Origin: Thunnus maccoyii
Taxonomy: Eukaryota > Chordata > Actinopteri > Scombriformes > Scombridae
Direction of reading: 5' to 3'
Length of the DNA: 64,000 nucleotides
Assembly: GCF_910596095.1 (NCBI RefSeq)
Contig: NC_056542.1
Coordinates: forward strand, 24,878,457 to 24,942,456
Shown here piece after piece: positions 30,937 to 46,562 of this stretch (position 1 is its first letter; each line of letters opens with the position of its first letter). Made by a program: the position numbers and the translations under genes. Under the pieces are notes generated by a model. The model saw nothing but the letters and a program-made list of their open reading frames with translations, did no database searches and was not told where the DNA came from.

Positions 30937-33900
30937 TTAGTTGCTGTGGACCAGAGTGACAAAGAGAAACAGTGAGCAGAGAGAGATGGCACCAGTCAGC
31001 ACAGCTTTCACCAGCAACACTGTCCAACTGCCCAACAGGAAGACATGGACGAACAACCTGAAGACACACAGAGAAACATGGCGTGAGTTACACTGTTCAT
31101 CCACAGGCAAATGCAAATCAGATAAATTTGAGTTTATGCAAGAGTTTTCAGATGTGTAGTTGACAATACTGCCCGAATATTTAAACATTTCAGAGCCAAC
31201 AACAACGACACAATGAACTCTTCCACAGAATGGAAACTTGATAAAAGGATCTGCTGGTCCACTTAATCTTTATCACCAAGAGTTTCTAGTGGCTTAATGA
31301 ACAAATCTGTGCTATTAATAAATTTCAATCAAGCAAAATAAATGTAGATAAAGAAGGAGCTTGCTAAAGACATTATAAGTACATCAAGTTATGCAAGTCT
31401 TACGTGGTTATTTTTTATGCATTTCTCTTACTTGGACATCTTATGTATGTTATGCAATCTCTTTAATTGCTTGTCAATTAAATTCTGTGTAAGTAAAATG
31501 TGTGTGTCATTATTGCATATGTTTCTGCAACATAGTGCCACCTTGTGGTTTATAAAGTAAATTGCAGCCACCACATAGGTGCACATAGGTGGTCAAACCT
31601 GGACTAAACTGAATTTTCCCTTGAATTATTTGCCTTTTTTGGAAATACACTCTTTTTCTTTCTTGTTGAAAGTCAGACGAGAGGATTTTATTCTTTTTTG
31701 TGTACTGTACAGTGTGTATGTAGTATGTCTGCAGGTATGTGCTTGTGCTGAGTGTGCACTTACTCCATTAAGAAGCCCTTGTAGACGCAGAGAGCCAGTA
31801 GCACAGTAACAGGTAGCCTGAAGCTCTTGGGAAGGTCATATCGTGTAAACATCCACACCACTGCTGCCATGGCGATATAATGGACCTGTACACACAGAGA
31901 GAGATGAATAATTACTGGTTTTAATTTATTTTTTTACAAACATTCACATTACAGACGCCTACGTCTAGTTTGACACTAGAGACTTATCATTCGGCAGGTC
32001 AAAGGTGATTAGAGAGCGTGCTAAGTTTAAAGCTAGTGTGGATGTGAAGTCAATTAGTCTAGGTAATGTGTCGAGCCAGGGAATTTCTCACAGCACAGAC
32101 TATCAGACTGACTGCTTGGTTTATAAAATCTCCTTCCCCGCTGCATTGCTCACAAGCTCTCCTTCTCTAAATTTGTGAATCACAATAGTCTAATAATCAT
32201 CCCTACCACTGGTGGTGGTAAAGTTTACAACAAAGCACTTGATAATACAGAGCCAAACATCTAATGTAATCAAAAGTTTGATCACACACTGTCCAGCAGG
32301 CCTTCAAAACTGTCAACTAATAACACAAGGTGTCTAATTCCAATTAATATTTTATCAAGTGGTGGCTCCACAGTTCTGCCTACTACTGATCACTGCAACA
32401 AGACGCTTAAATTTGGTTTTATAAATATCAGATCACTGTCTAAAGCCTTACTAATAAATAGTTTTGATATGATTGGGTTATGTGAAACATGGCTTAAACC
32501 AAATGTTTTCCTTCCCTTAAATGAAGCTTCCCCACATGACTTTACTTATGCCCTTATTGCTCAAGCAAATAAACAAGGTGGGGGTGTTACCTTAATATGT
32601 AAGTCTATTTTCAATTAAACCTCCGAACTTGACATTAAATTCAACTCATCTGAGGCTCTTATTTATAACAGAAACACATTCTGTTCATTCTACATTGTGA
32701 TACTCTATCGGCCACCTGGCCTTTATTCACAATTTTTAGAGGAATTTAGAGAATTTATCTCTGATCTTGTTACTCATTCTGATGAAATTCTGATTCTGAT
32801 GTAATCCACTAAGTACAGCCTTTCTGCCGCTTGTTGATACTTTTGGGTTTGTTCATGAGTTGACTAATTGCCATGGTAACACCCTTGATTTGGTTTATTT
32901 AAAGGGATAACTGTTTCTGATCTGTCTCTCCAGCTACATCTGCTGTGTCAGATCATTTTCTCATTAAATTTGAAGCATAATTGGTCTGTGCTGTTAATGT
33001 CGGCACAGATGCATTTACCACTTGCCACATTGGTCCGTCTACTATAGCTGCATTTGGTGAGCAGTTGCCTGAAGTCTTGGCTCTGTTCACTGCAGAGACA
33101 GGCTCTGTTGAAAATTTCACCAGTGACTTCAATGTCTCCTGGATTCAGTTGCACCTCTTACTCCCAGAACTACGTGACTAAAGAGGTCTACACCCTGGTT
33201 TAATGAAGAGACACATGTGGGCCCGCAGGAGACTAGACAATGGTGAAAATGAAAATTGGAAGTTTTTTACCTATCTTGGCATGAGTGTTTACTGAAATAC
33301 AATCATGCTTCATCTTCTGCAAAAGCAGTGTATTTCTCTCACCTAATCAAGCCTAGATTTCTCTTAAACACTGTAGCTAAACTTACTAAAAAGCAGCTGT
33401 CCATTCGCTGCTCACCTATCACAGCTCATGAGTTTCTAGACTTTTTTCTGCAATAAGATTGATGAGATTAGAAACAAAACTACTTCTTCAACTCCAGCTA
33501 CTGCAGATCCTGTCTTACCAAATTCATATTTATAAAGAGATTCACATATGGTCCCTGTTACTGCAGTTTTTGAGGCCCAACAGGTCTTGAAACTTTGACC
33601 AAGCTTGTATCAGCTTCTAAACCAGCTACTTGCCTACTTGACCCTTTAGCAGCAAAACTTTTTAAATACATCTAGCCTTTTCTGGAACCCACAATGCTAC
33701 ATATTGTTAATTTATCACTTACTACTGGCATTGTCCCCAGATGTTTCCAGACAGCTGTGGTGAAACCTCTACTTAAGAAATCACACCTCGACCCAGGGTA
33801 TCGACCAGTCTCTTCCATTCTTATCGAGTACTAAGAGAGCTGTGTCACAACAACTTTTGACTAATATACAATGATCTACATGAACCTTTTCAATCGGCAT

Positions 33901-36550
33901 TCAGGGTCTGTGCCCCCACTGAAACTGCTCTAACCAGAGTGGTAAATGATCTTCTACTTGCTATGGATTCAGATTCCACCACTGTGCTTCTATTACTGGA
34001 CCTCAGTGCAGCCTTTGACACCATTGATTAATGTATACTATTAGACAGATTAAATTGTAATTTTGGTGTCTCTAACCTAGCCTCTCTTGGCTTAAGTCCT
34101 ACTTATCTGAAAGAACACAGAAACATGTGTAGTATGTCCTCCTGCCAGGTCTCCATGGTGATGGAATTGCGTGACTCAGGTCCTATTTTGTTTCAGTGGC
34201 TCCTGGAATCTGCTTGATGTCCTTTTCATCACACTCTTCATATATATTATACATCTATTGTAATGTTGTTATCCTGTTCAATGCTGTAATTTGCGTTCTA
34301 TTCTGTACACACAACATTTATTCCATGTCTGTTTGTCCTGGGAGAGGGATCCATCCTTTGTTGATCTTCCTGAGGTTTCTTCCATTTTTTCCCTGTTAAA
34401 GGGGTTTTTAGGGAGTTTTTCCTCATTTGAATCAAGGATCTAAGGACAGAGGATGTTGTATTGCTGTACAGACTATAAAGCCCCCTGAGGCAAATTTGTG
34501 ATTTGTAATATTGGGCTAAACAAATAAAATTGACTTGACTTGATTACAGATACAATGACAATATCATAACACCTGAACATGCAGACAAGAATGAAATATT
34601 TTAATGTAATCTTTTTTGTAGACCACTGCTGTTAATGAGGTGAGTGAACAATGTGGAAAAAGCACTTCTGTAAATACAGTGGAAGGAGGTGAGCAGGGAG
34701 GAGGAGAGGGAAAGGAGACTGTCACAGAAAACAGATTAAAATCAATAACAGAAGATAGGAAATACAGGAGGAGAAAACAGCTACTCACCAAACTGATGTT
34801 AGAGTCAAAGCTCATCTGGATGTATTTCCAGTCAAACTCGATCCCTCTGGCTCCGACCCACAAAGGAAGGCACCTGAAGAGCCACAACAGTGAGATTCAG
34901 TGTTTAAATATGAACTATAATAAGTGAAGCTAGTGTTTCTTCTGCAGGAACAATGTTAAGTTAAATCTACAAAAGAGATGAATGACTGCTTACCTGGACA
35001 TCACAAGTTCTGCTGTTGCCCAGCCCATGGCGGCCACCATGATCTTGTACTCTCCTTTCCCAGCATTACGAGACATTACAAGATGGAGGCCCAGCAGGTC
35101 TGCCAGGTCCACTGTTGCCTTCATAAATTCCTGGGAGACACACATACACGCATCAGCCTCTTAAACAAGCTGGTGTTACACAAGCTTTCTTTCTTTTTTG
35201 GCAATTCCAATAGTAAGTAAAATATGACAAAGTGAGAAAAAATGTTTTTTTTGGATCCAACACTCACCCCTACAAAGTCATAAACTCCAGCTCCTCCTTC
35301 CCATGTGGGAAAAAATGTAGCAAGGAACAGCATCTGAAACACAAGAAGATAAGAAAACCCGACTTACACACTCTTAAACACAAGGAAGATAATGACATAA
35401 TAGTTTGTGAATTCCTATATAATGTCCTCCACTCATTTATTTTTCATTTCATATTTCATTCTGGGTTTTCATACAAACTGGCAGTTCCAACAATCATGTT
35501 GCCTAATGTTCTCTGGACAGCAAAATGGATTATATAAGTCCACCATCAGTGCTGGTCACCCGTTGACATACAAGAGCTGTCTGCATCCAACTGAGACATG
35601 TACATGCACTTTAATGCACTGTGCTGCTAACTGCTGGTTCTTTTTTTAGTTTTGTTTTTCCTCTTGGAATTTATTTTTATCATGTTTTTGAAGGGAATTT
35701 TTAGATATACAATATATCTGTTTCCTTTCTGTTGTTGTTGCACTGTTGTGGGCTGGGAGGAACAGCACTTTTTTTGTGTATGCAAATACACAAGAAAATG
35801 ACAATAAGCTAAATCTTGAATCTATAGCCTCAAAAATGAAGAAAGATCATTCAATTGCCTGAAAGCTCACTCACCTTACAGAGCTGGACAAATAAGTAGG
35901 TTGCTCCAGCCTGGACACATCTCCAGAAAGCATTGTACTCTGAACTAAAGATTGAACACAAAGAGATACATTTTAGGACTGTAATACTGTATACGCAGGC
36001 ACAGAATGCAGGATATGAAAGGCTATTATGAGAGAGGGCAGTCCAGGTAGAAACTGACACTTTGGGATGCAATGTTTTAAGATATGAGTGCAATTACAGA
36101 CAAAGAAAAATCAGTCTGCATTATGTTGCTATGAAAAAGTACTTCCAAATCCACGAGCACACTACACAGTTGTAAGAGGATTAGACGAACCCCCCTCCCA
36201 AACCTCTGACATTACTAAGCAGATTATTAACAGAGACTTTTCAGTCTTGAGCATGTGTTGCTACAGTATAGTAGTACATAAAAATCATGTAATAATAATT
36301 TTAAACATTTGCCCATGACAGTAATTTTCTAATGTGGTGCACAGTATTTTACTTTCAATCCTCTCCTCACACGATGCTGTCGATGACTGGACTGACAGAC
36401 ATCACCCAGTTTACACAGACATGCATTGATCACCACCCATGTTGCAGATCCCTGATTTAAAACAGACACTTACAGCCCACTGCATTTGTATGTTATAAAG
36501 TAAGGGAAATACGCCAGAGCAAAGCAGTTTCCAAAGTGAAACAGCGTCAT
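30937..36550 (-). CDS. tmem147: TMEM147, ER membrane protein (7 coding exons, 225 aa)
   Basis: In vertebrates TMEM147 is a multispanning ER protein that partners nicalin and NOMO in the BOS complex of the multipass translocon. Coding exons on the minus strand are 36550-36474, 35944-35875, 35333-35268, 35130-34994, 34873-34789, 31885-31764 and 31057-30937 (stop). All have GT-AG borders and consistent phases. The product starts [20 protein letters not shown] and contains [44 protein letters not shown] and [19 protein letters not shown], ending in LVHSN. It has several hydrophobic segments, consistent with the multispanning family. It is one residue longer than human TMEM147 (224 aa as I recall), with two extra residues (Ala-Gly) after WEGG. 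Intron 5 (31886-34788) holds an antisense LINE. Order and orientation relative to gapdhs match human. Confidence 0.97.
32150..34545 (+). mobile_element. Decayed LINE (endonuclease and RT remnants), antisense in tmem147 intron 5
   Basis: Plus-strand text gives an apurinic-type endonuclease start ([26 protein letters not shown] near 32417-32490, then GGGVTLIC and VILYRPPG). Further on are [25 protein letters not shown] (about 33270-33350) and the RT motif [14 protein letters not shown] near 33985-34028. The 3' end is 'attgggctaaacaaataaaattgacttgacttg' (34510-34545), a tail of TTGA-like units. Many stops and frameshifts are present. It belongs to a Jockey/L2-like clade. Confidence 0.78.
35690..35820 (+). 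repeat. Retroposon 3' tail fragment
   Basis: 'gttgcactgttgtgggctgg' followed by 'gaaaatgacaataagctaaatcttgaatc' resembles the end of teleost retroposons whose tails are tandem TTGAATC-like units. It lies in tmem147 intron 2. Confidence 0.45.
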
Positions 36551-37300
36551 GATGTCTGGTCACGAAATTCAGCTCCCTGCAGAGAAGGAGAGAGAAGAAG
36601 ACGACAAGATAAAAGGGTTGATACCATAGACCTGACTTGTTTCTGTACTGACAGATTTTGGCCCAAACTTACTTAGGTATACATTTACTTATATTATTAC
36701 TGGGGCCAACTAATCTACAAATAACTAGAACAACAATTCTAAAAATGTCACAAAATAGTGAAAAACGACCATCACAATTTCTTTCTTAAGATTAACAATG
36801 ACATAAAACAGATAAAAGCAGATAACAGTTACTTATTTTTTTAACAAACTCTTGATTTTACATGTCTCATCAGTAACAACTGTATCAGACAATAATTCGC
36901 AGTTTCTGATTATGTTTAATATCGGTCGTCCATTTCATACTGTGGCTCCACATAAGCTGATTTATCACATATGCCAAACATTAACAACTCTGTCACCTGT
37001 CAAGTAAATGTTTAGCATGTGTCTTTTTTAAATCCAGAGATATAAATATATGTAGTGTCCTTAAGTAAAGGAATAATCTGTACATTAACTAAACTATTTC
37101 AAACGTTACACGACGCTACGTCTAGCTAGCACGTCTCGACGGCAGTTTCTCCCTGTCGATGTTAACCACAAAGCTGTTTTTTTTATTTCATTTATCACTT
37201 AAATCGTACAGCATAATCTGTAAAACTGAGCTTTTTCAGTGTTTGTACTTACTATGAAAGAAGAACTTAAAAGAGGCCAAATGTCGTGTGCCGTTGAATG
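36551..37300 (-). other. tmem147: tmem147 5' UTR and first intron
   Basis: The start-codon exon extends to an acceptor at 36577-36578 (CTGCAG), so 36551-36576 is 5' UTR. A GTAAGT donor at 37252-37251 closes a non-coding exon whose 5' end lies around 37300. No TATA box was seen, as is usual for a housekeeping gene. The extent of the first exon is inferred. Confidence 0.6.
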
Positions 37301-40300
37301 ACAACCGGAAGTTATCTAGGTTCCACGTCGAAATGCCTCCGACGACGCCACTGAAAAAAGGTTCCGCAAGATGTTCACTTGTGTGTAGCTTAAGGTCGAG
37401 TTATACATATTAATAGACTTAATTTACGGTTATATAATACTTCACAGCTACCATTTTCAAAACATCTGCATTCAGGATGAATCGACATCAGAAAACCGAT
37501 AATTATCTTATCAGAAAACACACACAAGACAAACAGGCAAACATGGACATTTTTAAAAGAATAGGCTACTGTGAATTTTGAATATTCAATAAATACCCGA
37601 TCACAGCAGAATCATGTCATGACAATGTAACATATGGACAAAAAAAAAAAAAAAACATATAGGAGCTGAAAAATGAATAAAAAGAGGGTGAAGTGTTCAT
37701 TGTACTGGAGGAGCTTCACATTTCTAGCCCACAGTCTGATGTTCAGTGCGTGACACCCACGATATAGATCAAAATTAATAACTGGCTGAATGAATCGAGA
37801 AAATAATGAAAATCATTGTTAGTTGCAGCCCTATAGTTATGGGCTATGGGTTATGACAAAAGTTCCCTGTGTGGACATTCATAAAACCCATACTTTCAGA
37901 CCAAAACCAGTGCTATATGCCAAATATTATTTGATTTTACACAAATAATTAAAAAAGTTTATTTTTTTCAGATATCAGGACAACGTCATTAGTATTTACA
38001 GATGACTTAAAATGTAAAAGCCTGTATTTTCACATACATACACTTACATTTCTAAAGTAATGTTACTTCCAGATGGTTGTTGAGCCTTCATGGTTCTGAC
38101 AACTATAAAAGAAAAAAAAAACTGCATGAAAAATACTGTTGTACACTGTTGTAGAGCTTATTAACAGGAAACCATCTTAACACATGAAACATTTTGAAGA
38201 AAATTCATTTATTAACTTAGTGTGGTTGCTGTAATGTCTGTAATACTTAAAGCTTTGGAAGCATTTCACCTTATGCTTGCTTACTTGAGGAGGCTGTAGT
38301 TTAATAAAGTGTAGAGAGACAGGCTTGTAAACAATAAGGTTGCCATCTTAAATTCCTATGACAACAAATCAATTAGTGGAAGGACAAGGAGTCATTTTCT
38401 ATCTCACAAGAGTGCTATGTAAATTTTTGGTGCAAACATGTATTTTTGTAAAAAAAAAAATAATAAAAAAAAAAGGTACAAAGACCACAGACTGGACAAG
38501 AACAAAACAAGCATGTCCACATCCAGCAGGCTGATCAGGATAAAAGAGCAAAACATTTATAATCAGTCATTCAAACTGTACATTTTCCCTCAAAAACAGA
38601 GCATGCCACACCTTTTCAGTGTTTACATTAAACACTAAATTACATCACATTTACACATTACACAAAAGCAAAGATACAGCTGAGAAGCAGCATCTCTCCA
38701 AACCCCCTATTATGGTCCAGATGAAACTGGGACTTTTTAAGTAACATATGAAAACTTTTTTCATTGAACAGGAATTTTTTGTTCCATTTAATCTACCAGT
38801 CAAATTCAAGCTTTTTCCAAACTCTTAACCTGATAAGCCTGGCTGAGGTCCTTGTTTGCTAAATAATCCTACATCTGTATTCTTCCTTTGGCCACTGAAG
38901 TTGGCAGATTTAAAAATGCTCAGAGGAAAAGCAGATTGTGTGAGCTGTGTGATTTCAGAGGAGGGAAAAGTGACTCACATTTTCTTTTCTATTGTACATA
39001 TAATGATTTAAAAGTGTGTGAAATGTTCTGGTGTATAGATAATCAACAATTGTGTTTATGTTTTCTGATTTCATCAGTATAATACAGTACATGTTTTGAC
39101 AGAGCGGAATTTTGCTGTAGACATGAGGGTCTACAATTTGGGAAAATTATTCAAACTAGTTTTCTTTATCTTCTTTGGGCAGGTCATACAAAGCATTGTG
39201 GATGTAGTTTGTATTCATTTGTTTAGTCTTGTAAACCTGTGTGGCATGTTAAATGCAATTTCAATCATTCATTTATATAATTGCTATGGATGAACATGCC
39301 CATCATTTTCAAAAGGTTCAGCTTGTCCAACCTTTTTCTCCAGAAAACATTTGATCTGATTCTCATTTTCTTCCTTCACACCTCACCGTCTCTTCACATT
39401 GCATCACTTTAAATGTATTTTTTTAAACTCAAGACACAAAGAAAAAGGTGATAAAATAAACATAATGAACAATTGTGTTGCCGTGGCTTCAATTTACAAA
39501 TGAGTGCATACTCAAAAACCAAATAATCAATAGAAAACGTGAAAAAACAAACAAACAGATAATACATAAACAAAGTGGACCCAAATCCAGTCGTGTGTGG
39601 TGCAGTACATGCTGTCCCTCCACATCAGAAAGCTTCAGTAACATCCTGAACATTCATAACTGTCCAGTCTCCATGCTTGGATGTGGAAATCAGCCTGCAG
39701 GCAAATGACTGGATCAGAATCTTTTCAGTTAACAGATGTTGATTATCATGTCCTTGTGCTGACCTCTGTCTACCGTACTAGTATTACCTTAGTTTCAGAA
39801 AGATGTCATCCTGTAAAACAACATGCAGCACTATGCTTAAGTCCAAAAGCAGAACAGCTGAGAGTCACTGAAGCAAAGTCTTGGAAAAAAAAGTCTCTTC
39901 AGGTTCAGATTCAACTTCACATGAACATGACAACAATTAACACTTAAACTATATGTAAGATCTACTGAAATTAAATGTCTACATTTAATTTCTACAGAAC
40001 TTAAAAAGGCCCTAAAATTTCTTGACAAAATGTTAAGTTCGATTGAAATATGTATTAGAGAGCAGACGAAAAAGTATTGATTAACAGTAGTTCATATATT
40101 GTGCTGTATATTAAAGGAAAGAGACAGACAGAATGTGTAAAATAAAAAATGAGTAAAATGTGTAAAATAAATGTAGCTAGTGTAACATATACCTTTAATT
40201 TTAATTCCACCTACTGATCTTGTGTCTTACGTTTTAGTCAACATTATCATCACAAGACATGGTAATTCTTAGCAAGCACAGAAATTGAGAAAGAAATGTT

Positions 40301-40370
40301 GGACCCTAAAACCACAACTTGCATTATTCAATGGGACTTGATGGAGACAGAAACCCTCCCACTGTGTGAA
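37301..40370. other. Intergenic DNA between tmem147 and gapdhs, no gene recognised
   Basis: AT-rich sequence with an A-run at 37637-37656 and a broken A-run at 38447-38475. No splice-flanked or family-like coding sequence was found. Confidence 0.4.
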
Positions 40371-40373
40371 GCA

Positions 40374-40374
40374 G

Positions 40375-40445
<71 letters not shown>

Positions 40446-40472
40446 ATATGTATACATATATATATATATATT
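40374..40472. repeat. (AT)n(GT)n(AT)n compound microsatellite
   Basis: A TA run passes into a TG run and then back to TA, giving a near-symmetrical compound microsatellite. Confidence 0.9.
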
Positions 40473-41509
40473 TTTAATATATATTATTAATAGTAACAAA
40501 TGTCCCCCCTTAAATCCCACAGACCTGTAACATGTTGTTTTAATGGCAGTATGTTCAATAAAACAGCAGGTGGCACTGTAGTAAAAAGCCTAATAATTTT
40601 CAGTTTCAGTTTCTTCTAAGAGGAAGTAACTTTTCCAAGGCCTTGCAGTAACATAAAAAAGACAGCAGATGGCTCTACAGGCTTCTGCAGCTGCTCCATC
40701 CTTTATGAATGAATACTTTATTTCAGTCATACATTATGAGAAACAAAACAACAGTGTGGGTATGCAACTGACAAAAACATAATCATACATGTTTGCACCA
40801 ATCCATTTCACACAATAAATTCACACAATCAATGACCGAAAAAGGAATATGCTGAAGCCCAAGGCTTATTTTTGTCTACCCTATACGATCCATAAAATAA
40901 CCCAGAATATCAGCAGTATGACGGAAAGAAAAAACTATTTTTTTACTCTAAATTGTGATCCTAATTGTTTTACATCTTAATCATTTTACCTCGTAATCCT
41001 TAATTATTTTACATTTTAAAGTTTTTTTGAAACTCAACAGAGAGTTACACATTTTCAACTCGTTACTAAGATCATTCCTTCACCTACCAATGTCTCTTAT
41101 TATGAAATGACTTGGAGGATCCAGGAGAAGGGGAGCAGTGGAGTCACTGCCTCTCCTTCTGAAGGGAGACTAGCCAACTAACGATTATTTTCGTCATTGA
41201 TTAGTGTGACGATTATGTCAATGGGAATTTTAGGCATTTTTCTCTTAAAAAATGATTTAAACTACTATTTGAGTATGGGGGTATGACTTGCTACAAAACA
41301 AAACAAACAAAAAAAATCAAACCAGGGATACTGATGTTAAATAGGTAAGCCACAAAGATTCTACCATTTTTGCTGTTTAAACATTTATGGTGAATAAATT
41401 GCCGTGGCCTCCAGTCTTTAAATGGATGGTATAACATTTATATTAACAGTATCATTATAAAATTAGTGCAGCAGCATCTCATTTCTCCCAATTTTTTCAC
41501 AGTAGTTCT

Positions 41510-42100
41510 TCTTCTGCCCTGACTGTCACACCCTGCCTGGACTTTGTGTGTTTTTTGGTCTTTTTATGTTCTTGGTCTCCTGGTTTGCAGTTCTGTTTAG
41601 TCCTTCTGGTCATATGGGTCTTGTTATATTTGGGTGGTGGGTGTGGACTGCCTTTTGTTGTTTAGCCTGGTGTGTTGTGTACGTTAGTTTGGGTTCATGA
41701 CGGTTCTTGGACAAGTTGGTGTGGGTTGCATTTAGAGTATTGTGTTTTCTGGGTTTTGGTTTTGTTAGTGTTTCCCTTGTGTGTTCATGTACTCCTCCTC
41801 ACCTGCCCTGTATCAGTCTCGTTAGCCCTGCCCTGCTTCTTGTGTTTCCCTCAGCCAATCACTCCCAGCCTGCCCTTGTGTCTCGTCACCTGTTCCCCAT
41901 TCCCTGAGTAGTTTAGTCTGTATTTACGGTCTGGTTTTGAGTTGAGTCTTTGTTGGATCATTCGTTTTGTTTCGTCTGCTAGTTCTGTTCAGCTCTGTTT
42001 GCCTGTTCTTGACCATCCACGATTAAGGGAGATTTTCATCAAATCTGCATTCTGGCCTCTGCGTTTGGGTCCAGTCCTGCTTCCCCACCCTGACACTGAC
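41510..42100 (+). repeat. Unclassified interspersed repeat
   Basis: Begins near 'ctgactgtcacaccctgcc' and includes 'cctcacctgccctgtatcagtctcgttagccctg', then a stretch near 'gtctcgtcacctgttcccc'. This order is familiar from repeats common in teleost genomes. The open frames across it are Cys/Leu/Val-rich and resemble nothing known. Confidence 0.45.
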
Positions 42101-42194
42101 AGGTTAGGTGAGGTACACCTGGCTGCAATGAAGGGACGAGAGGATTAAATGAAGTAGAAACCTTTTTATTGAAACCAAAACTGGAGTTCAGAGG

Positions 42195-42430
42195 AAGAAA
42201 TACTTTATTGATCCTTGTGGGTTAACTGATCCCCTGCATTTGACCCATCCTATACACACACATACACACTAGGAGCAGTGGGCACCACAATGCAGCAACC
42301 GGGGAACAACTCCAGTTCTTTTGCACCTGGTGGAAACCCACACACATGGAAAGGACCTTGGATGGAAAGGGTTCAAATTCAAGACCGTCTTGCTGAGGCA
42401 ACAGCACGAACCACTGAGCCACCATGCAGC
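42195..42430. repeat. Interspersed repeat, LINE-associated type
   Basis: Starts 'tactttattgatccttgtgg', contains 'aggagcagtgggcaccacaatgc' and 'ggaacaactccagttctttt', and ends 'ccactgagccaccatgcagccc'. This is a motif order I associate with an abundant teleost repeat. It lies just beyond the 3' end of gapdhs. Confidence 0.55.
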
Positions 42431-42628
42431 CCTCAGGTTGCAACCATTGATGTTGTGTAATGTTCAATTTAATAATGGTTCACTCAAATATAGGAAGTGA
42501 TATGTTAAGTAACTGTGTTGCATTGCAGTCACTGTATTAATGTCAGAGTGTCTCATGAGTGATTTATTGTCTTTTTGTTCATATAAAAAATGAAACAGGA
42601 CAACTGGACAGTTTGAGGTTTTTCAAGT

Positions 42629-42634
42629 TTTATT
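42629..42634 (-). terminator. gapdhs: Candidate gapdhs polyadenylation signal
   Basis: AATAAA on the minus strand about 410 nt beyond the stop codon. It would give a 3' UTR of roughly 410-430 nt. Confidence 0.55.
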
Positions 42635-43042
42635 TCTTTGTCTCATTACTCTTAAGCTGAGTTACAGTAGCTCTGCCTCTCATTTTCCTCCTTCCACTGG
42701 TGATTAAGCCTTTAAAACACACCAACATGGAGATGGATACAGTAGTTACCATAGTACTGAGCCATAACGACACATCTAAAGTGGCAGTGAGAGGTGGAGA
42801 GGGAGGGGCACACAGACACAAATACTGTCACCGACCGATCGTCTCATTATTAAAGGAAAAAACAGATAAACTGAGAACACTCAAACACACTGCTGCTGCT
42901 GCCTACGTATACTGTAGTCGAGCTAAGGACCGTGATGCTATGACTTGGCTATGGATGGGGACTGTGTGTAAAAGAGAAGGGAGGGGGTGAGAGGATGGTT
43001 GGGGTGGTCCCTTTCCTGACTTCCGTTCTGGACAGGAAGTGT

Positions 43043-46531
<3,489 letters not shown>

Positions 46532-46562
46532 GGCTGCTGCTGCTTTGGGGGGATTGAGTTAC
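46532..46562 (-). other. gapdhs: gapdhs 5' UTR part in the start-codon exon
   Basis: A polypyrimidine tract and CAG acceptor (AG at 46564-46563) define the exon start at 46562, 31 nt before the ATG. A separate non-coding 5' exon must therefore exist upstream. Confidence 0.8.

Noticed and set aside
42370-42380. tRNA-like B box (GGTTCAAATTC)
   Set aside because: No A box or cloverleaf around it; it lies inside an interspersed repeat.
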